From JBJSXF01 sp046086225 (GTDB taxonomy: Bacteria > Actinomycetota > Acidimicrobiia > IMCC26256 > PALSA-610), in contig JBJSXF010000023.1 in assembly GCA_046086225.1 (NCBI GenBank), positions 1 through 5,573 on the forward strand: 5,573 bases of DNA, read 5' to 3'. The translations under genes and the position numbers were made by a program. The stretch's first letter is position 1. Every line of letters starts with the position of its first letter. Positions 1 through 5,573 of the stretch are shown in pieces. The notes beneath the pieces are model-generated. The model was not told the DNA's origin and searched no databases. It worked only from the letters and a program-made list of their open reading frames with translations.

Positions 1-1155
1 ATGCCGAGGCCACCGGAATCCGCAGCGCATCCGGCCGACCCCGTCCCCGGACGGCCCGACCCCGACGTCCCCATCCTGCTGCTCCACGTACCGCGCACCG
101 GAGGCTCGACCCTCAAGTTCATGCTCCGGGACGTCCACGGCGCCGACCGCACCCTCCTCGACGCGCACCGCTTCCCGACCGAGCCGCTCGCCGGATCCGG
201 CCTCGCCGTGATCGAGGGCCACGTGTCCGCCCCGTTCTTCGCCCGTGCATTCGGTCCGGACTGGCCCGCCAACGCCGTGACGCTGCTGCGCGACCCCGTC
301 GCCCGCGTGGTGTCGCAGGCGCGCCACGTCCGGGCCCGCCCCGGCCCGCTGCAGTCGACCCTCGCGGCGCCCGTCACCGACCCCGATGCGCTCTTCGGCC
401 GGCTCCCCCGGCTCGCCGACCTGCAGACCAAGCTGCTCGCCGGTCATCCGATCGACGAGCCCGCCGACGAGGGCGCGCTCGGGGCCGCGTGCGCGACGCT
501 CGACCGCATGGCCTTCGGCTCGACCGAGGACCTCGACCTCGCGGTCGCCCTGGGCTCCGAGCGGTTCCGGTTCGGGGCCGTGCGCTTCGGGGTCACGAAC
601 GCCGCGGCGCCGACGGGTGACGACGACCTCCGCTCGGCTGCGTTCCGGACCGCCGCCGAGGCGCACAACGGGTTCGACGTCCGGCTCCGGGCCCACGCCG
701 ACCGGGTGCTCGCCGAACGGGTCGAGCGCTTCACCACGACGCTGCTCGATCTCCCCCTCGCCGAGGCCGGGGCGACGGGCGCAGTCCGCTTCCTGCGGCG
801 TGACCTCGTCGGCCCGATCCGACGTCCGGCGCCGGGGGTGCGCGGTCGCATCAGCGGCTGGGTGCTCGTCGACGGGCACGCGCCCGACGCGGTCCTCGTC
901 CGCGCCGGAGACCGGGTCGTTCCCCTCGTGCCCCGGGTTCACCGGGACGAGGCGGCCCGGTCGACCGGGCGGATCGCCGACCGGAGAGCCGGGTTCGTCG
1001 GGACGCTCGGAATCCCGCCCGAGGCGACGACCGTCGAGCTGATCGCGTTCGACCGCGCCCGGGGACGCCGCGCCGTGATCCCGTTCGCCGTCGAGGAGCC
1101 GCCCCGCCGATCGGCATGGCCGCGGCTCGTGACCGGACGTCGCCGCCGGTCCTGA
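1..1155 (+). CDS. Predicted sulfotransferase (Sulfotransfer_2-like) with extra C-terminal beta-rich module
   Basis: The 384-aa product probably transfers a sulfuryl group from PAPS to a hydroxyl of a carbohydrate or similar acceptor; the acceptor cannot be told from sequence. Seen: HVPRTGGSTL at residues 29-38 after a short hydrophobic strand matches the 5'-phosphosulfate loop (HIPKTGGT type). LLRDPVARVVS at 95-105 matches the 3'-phosphate-binding motif, with Arg97 and Ser105 as likely ligands. A GH pair at 73-74, LQTKLLAG at 141-148, and FGSTEDLDL at 172-180 followed by VTN at 198-200 fit the rest of the bacterial family. Residues about 268-365 form a separate module (GRISGWVL at 282-289, then alternating strands), followed by a basic tail (RRRRS). 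There is no signal peptide or membrane helix, so it is probably cytosolic. The ATG at position 1 is the only ATG or GTG codon ahead of the first motif, but the window edge hides the ribosome-binding site and any upstream start. Stop is TGA at 1153-1155. The family call is fairly safe; the substrate is unknown. Confidence 0.8.
   Translation: MPRPPESAAHPADPVPGRPDPDVPILLLHVPRTGGSTLKFMLRDVHGADRTLLDAHRFPTEPLAGSGLAVIEGHVSAPFFARAFGPDWPANAVTLLRDPVARVVSQARHVRARPGPLQSTLAAPVTDPDALFGRLPRLADLQTKLLAGHPIDEPADEGALGAACATLDRMAFGSTEDLDLAVALGSERFRFGAVRFGVTNAAAPTGDDDLRSAAFRTAAEAHNGFDVRLRAHADRVLAERVERFTTTLLDLPLAEAGATGAVRFLRRDLVGPIRRPAPGVRGRISGWVLVDGHAPDAVLVRAGDRVVPLVPRVHRDEAARSTGRIADRRAGFVGTLGIPPEATTVELIAFDRARGRRAVIPFAVEEPPRRSAWPRLVTGRRRRS
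802..1095 (+). other. C-terminal beta-rich module of the sulfotransferase
   Basis: Residues about 268-365 lie beyond the sulfotransferase core, which appears to end with the helix around residues 225-250. The stretch reads as short beta strands: GRISGWVLV, then AVLVRAGDRVVPLV, then a charged linker with RDEAARSTG, then AGFVGTLGIPP and VELIAFD. The pattern of GxIxGWV, a 'rights/valency' strand, a charged RxDEA segment and a GF strand resembles small beta-sandwich modules that I recall at the ends of some bacterial glycosyltransferases and sulfotransferases. That resemblance is from memory and not tested. A role in acceptor or glycan binding is inference. The boundaries are approximate. Confidence 0.5.
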
Positions 1156-1166
1156 GCCGCACGCGG

Positions 1167-5195
<4,029 letters not shown>

Positions 5196-5202
5196 GTGGG
5201 TG

Positions 5203-5207
5203 CTCCC
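5203..5207 (-). promoter_or_regulatory. Shine-Dalgarno site of rpoC
   Basis: On the minus strand the spacer before rpoC contains GGGAG, followed by 7 nt (CACCCAC) and then the GTG start. The GGAG core and this spacing are good for ribosome binding. They support GTG at 5193-5195 as the true start, since no ATG, GTG or TTG codon occurs in frame between the rpoB stop and this position. Confidence 0.8.
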
Positions 5208-5222
5208 GTTTCCCTCGGAGTG

Positions 5223-5573
5223 CTAGCGACCGGCCGCGGCGTCGTCCTCGTCCGTGCCCCGTTCGGGCCGGGAGAGGTCGATGCCGAGTGCCTCGGTCGT
5301 GCGGAACGCGTCCTCGTCGAGCTCGCGGATCTCGATCTCCTGACCCTGCTCGTTCATCACGCGGACGTTGAGGCAGAGCGCCTGCATCTCCTTGATGAGC
5401 ACCTTGAAGCTCTCGGGGATGCCGGGCTCGGGGATGTTCTCACCCTTGACGATGGCCTCGTAGACCTTGACCCGGCCGAGGACGTCGTCGGACTTGATGG
5501 TCAGGATCTCCTGCAGCGCGTACGCGGCGCCGTAGGCCTCGAGCGCCCACACCTCCATCTCGCCGAAGCGCTG
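5223..5573 (-). CDS. rpoB: DNA-directed RNA polymerase subunit beta (RpoB), C-terminal 116 residues, cut by the window edge
   Basis: This is the 3' end of the gene for the beta subunit of RNA polymerase; the 5' part lies beyond the right edge. The visible protein begins QRFGEMEVWALEAYGAAYAL, the nearly invariant RpoB C-terminal signature, then QEILTIKSDDVLGR. The actinobacterial-looking VKVYEAIVKGENIPEPGIPE and SFKVLIKEMQALCLNV follow. This region packs against the beta' N-terminus as part of the clamp base. The last 30 or so residues are variable and acidic (DLSRPERGTDEDDAAAGR). The stop is TAG (5223-5225). rpoC starts 27 nt further on in the same frame. The rifampicin-binding region is not in the window. 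Identity is certain, and nothing seen suggests a pseudogene. Confidence 0.98.
   Translation of the reverse strand, partial: QRFGEMEVWALEAYGAAYALQEILTIKSDDVLGRVKVYEAIVKGENIPEPGIPESFKVLIKEMQALCLNVRVMNEQGQEIEIRELDEDAFRTTEALGIDLSRPERGTDEDDAAAGR

Noticed and set aside
386..1042. A 218-codon open frame overlapping the sulfotransferase in another frame
   Set aside because: Its composition is almost wholly Ser, Arg, Pro and Gly, while the competing frame carries both PAPS-binding motifs.
1131..1151. Inverted repeat GACCGG / CCGGTC with a 9-nt loop near the sulfotransferase 3' end
   Set aside because: Only 6 bp with a long loop, wholly inside coding sequence. Such repeats are expected by chance at this GC content.
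5196..5222. Possible pairing of CTCC with GGAG in the rpoB-rpoC spacer that could hide the rpoC ribosome-binding site
   Set aside because: Only four contiguous base pairs can form, with a bulge needed to extend them. This is too weak to call a regulatory structure.
5196..5222. A separate promoter for rpoC in the spacer
   Set aside because: The 27-nt gap is too short for a -35/-10 pair plus a leader, and no such boxes are seen. Cotranscription with rpoB is the simple reading.

Overview
This window looks like a fragment of a high-GC actinobacterial chromosome. It holds the 3' end of rpoB, a complete rpoC, and a convergent gene for a predicted sulfotransferase. The assignment to Actinobacteriota rests on three things seen in the sequence: strong GC bias at third codon positions, an RpoC that can be followed from end to end against remembered mycobacterial RpoC, and an alpha-helical, charge-rich insert of about 90 residues near the RpoC N-terminus, at the place where actinobacterial RNA polymerases carry one. 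The bridge helix reads SGARGN...RQIAGMRGL, the general bacterial form, rather than the SGATGN...RTLAGMKGL form of mycobacteria. I take this as a hint of a deep-branching class such as Acidimicrobiia, but that is inference.

Layout: positions 1-1155 (+) encode a predicted sulfotransferase of the HS2ST-like/Sulfotransfer_2 type with an extra beta-rich C-terminal module. An 11-bp gap follows, and a perfect 8-bp inverted repeat (1161-1180) straddles the junction and the rpoC stop codon. Positions 1167-5195 (-) encode full-length RpoC (beta', 1342 aa, GTG start, clear Shine-Dalgarno). After a 27-nt spacer, positions 5223-5573 (-) encode the last 116 residues of RpoB, which runs off the right edge. 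No stretch longer than 27 nt lacks a gene. I see no RNA gene, CRISPR array, insertion sequence or attachment site.

rpoB and rpoC are transcribed leftward as one unit and supply the two large subunits of the RNA polymerase core. The sulfotransferase runs the opposite way, is not part of that operon, and probably acts on a surface glycan or other small acceptor. The two transcription units meet tail to tail, and the shared hairpin is the likely stop signal or RNA-end stabiliser for one or both.

I found no convincing undescribed system here. The points most worth a second look are the two-module sulfotransferase, the shared hairpin over the rpoC stop codon, and the fact that rpoB and rpoC lie in one reading frame separated by a single TAG.
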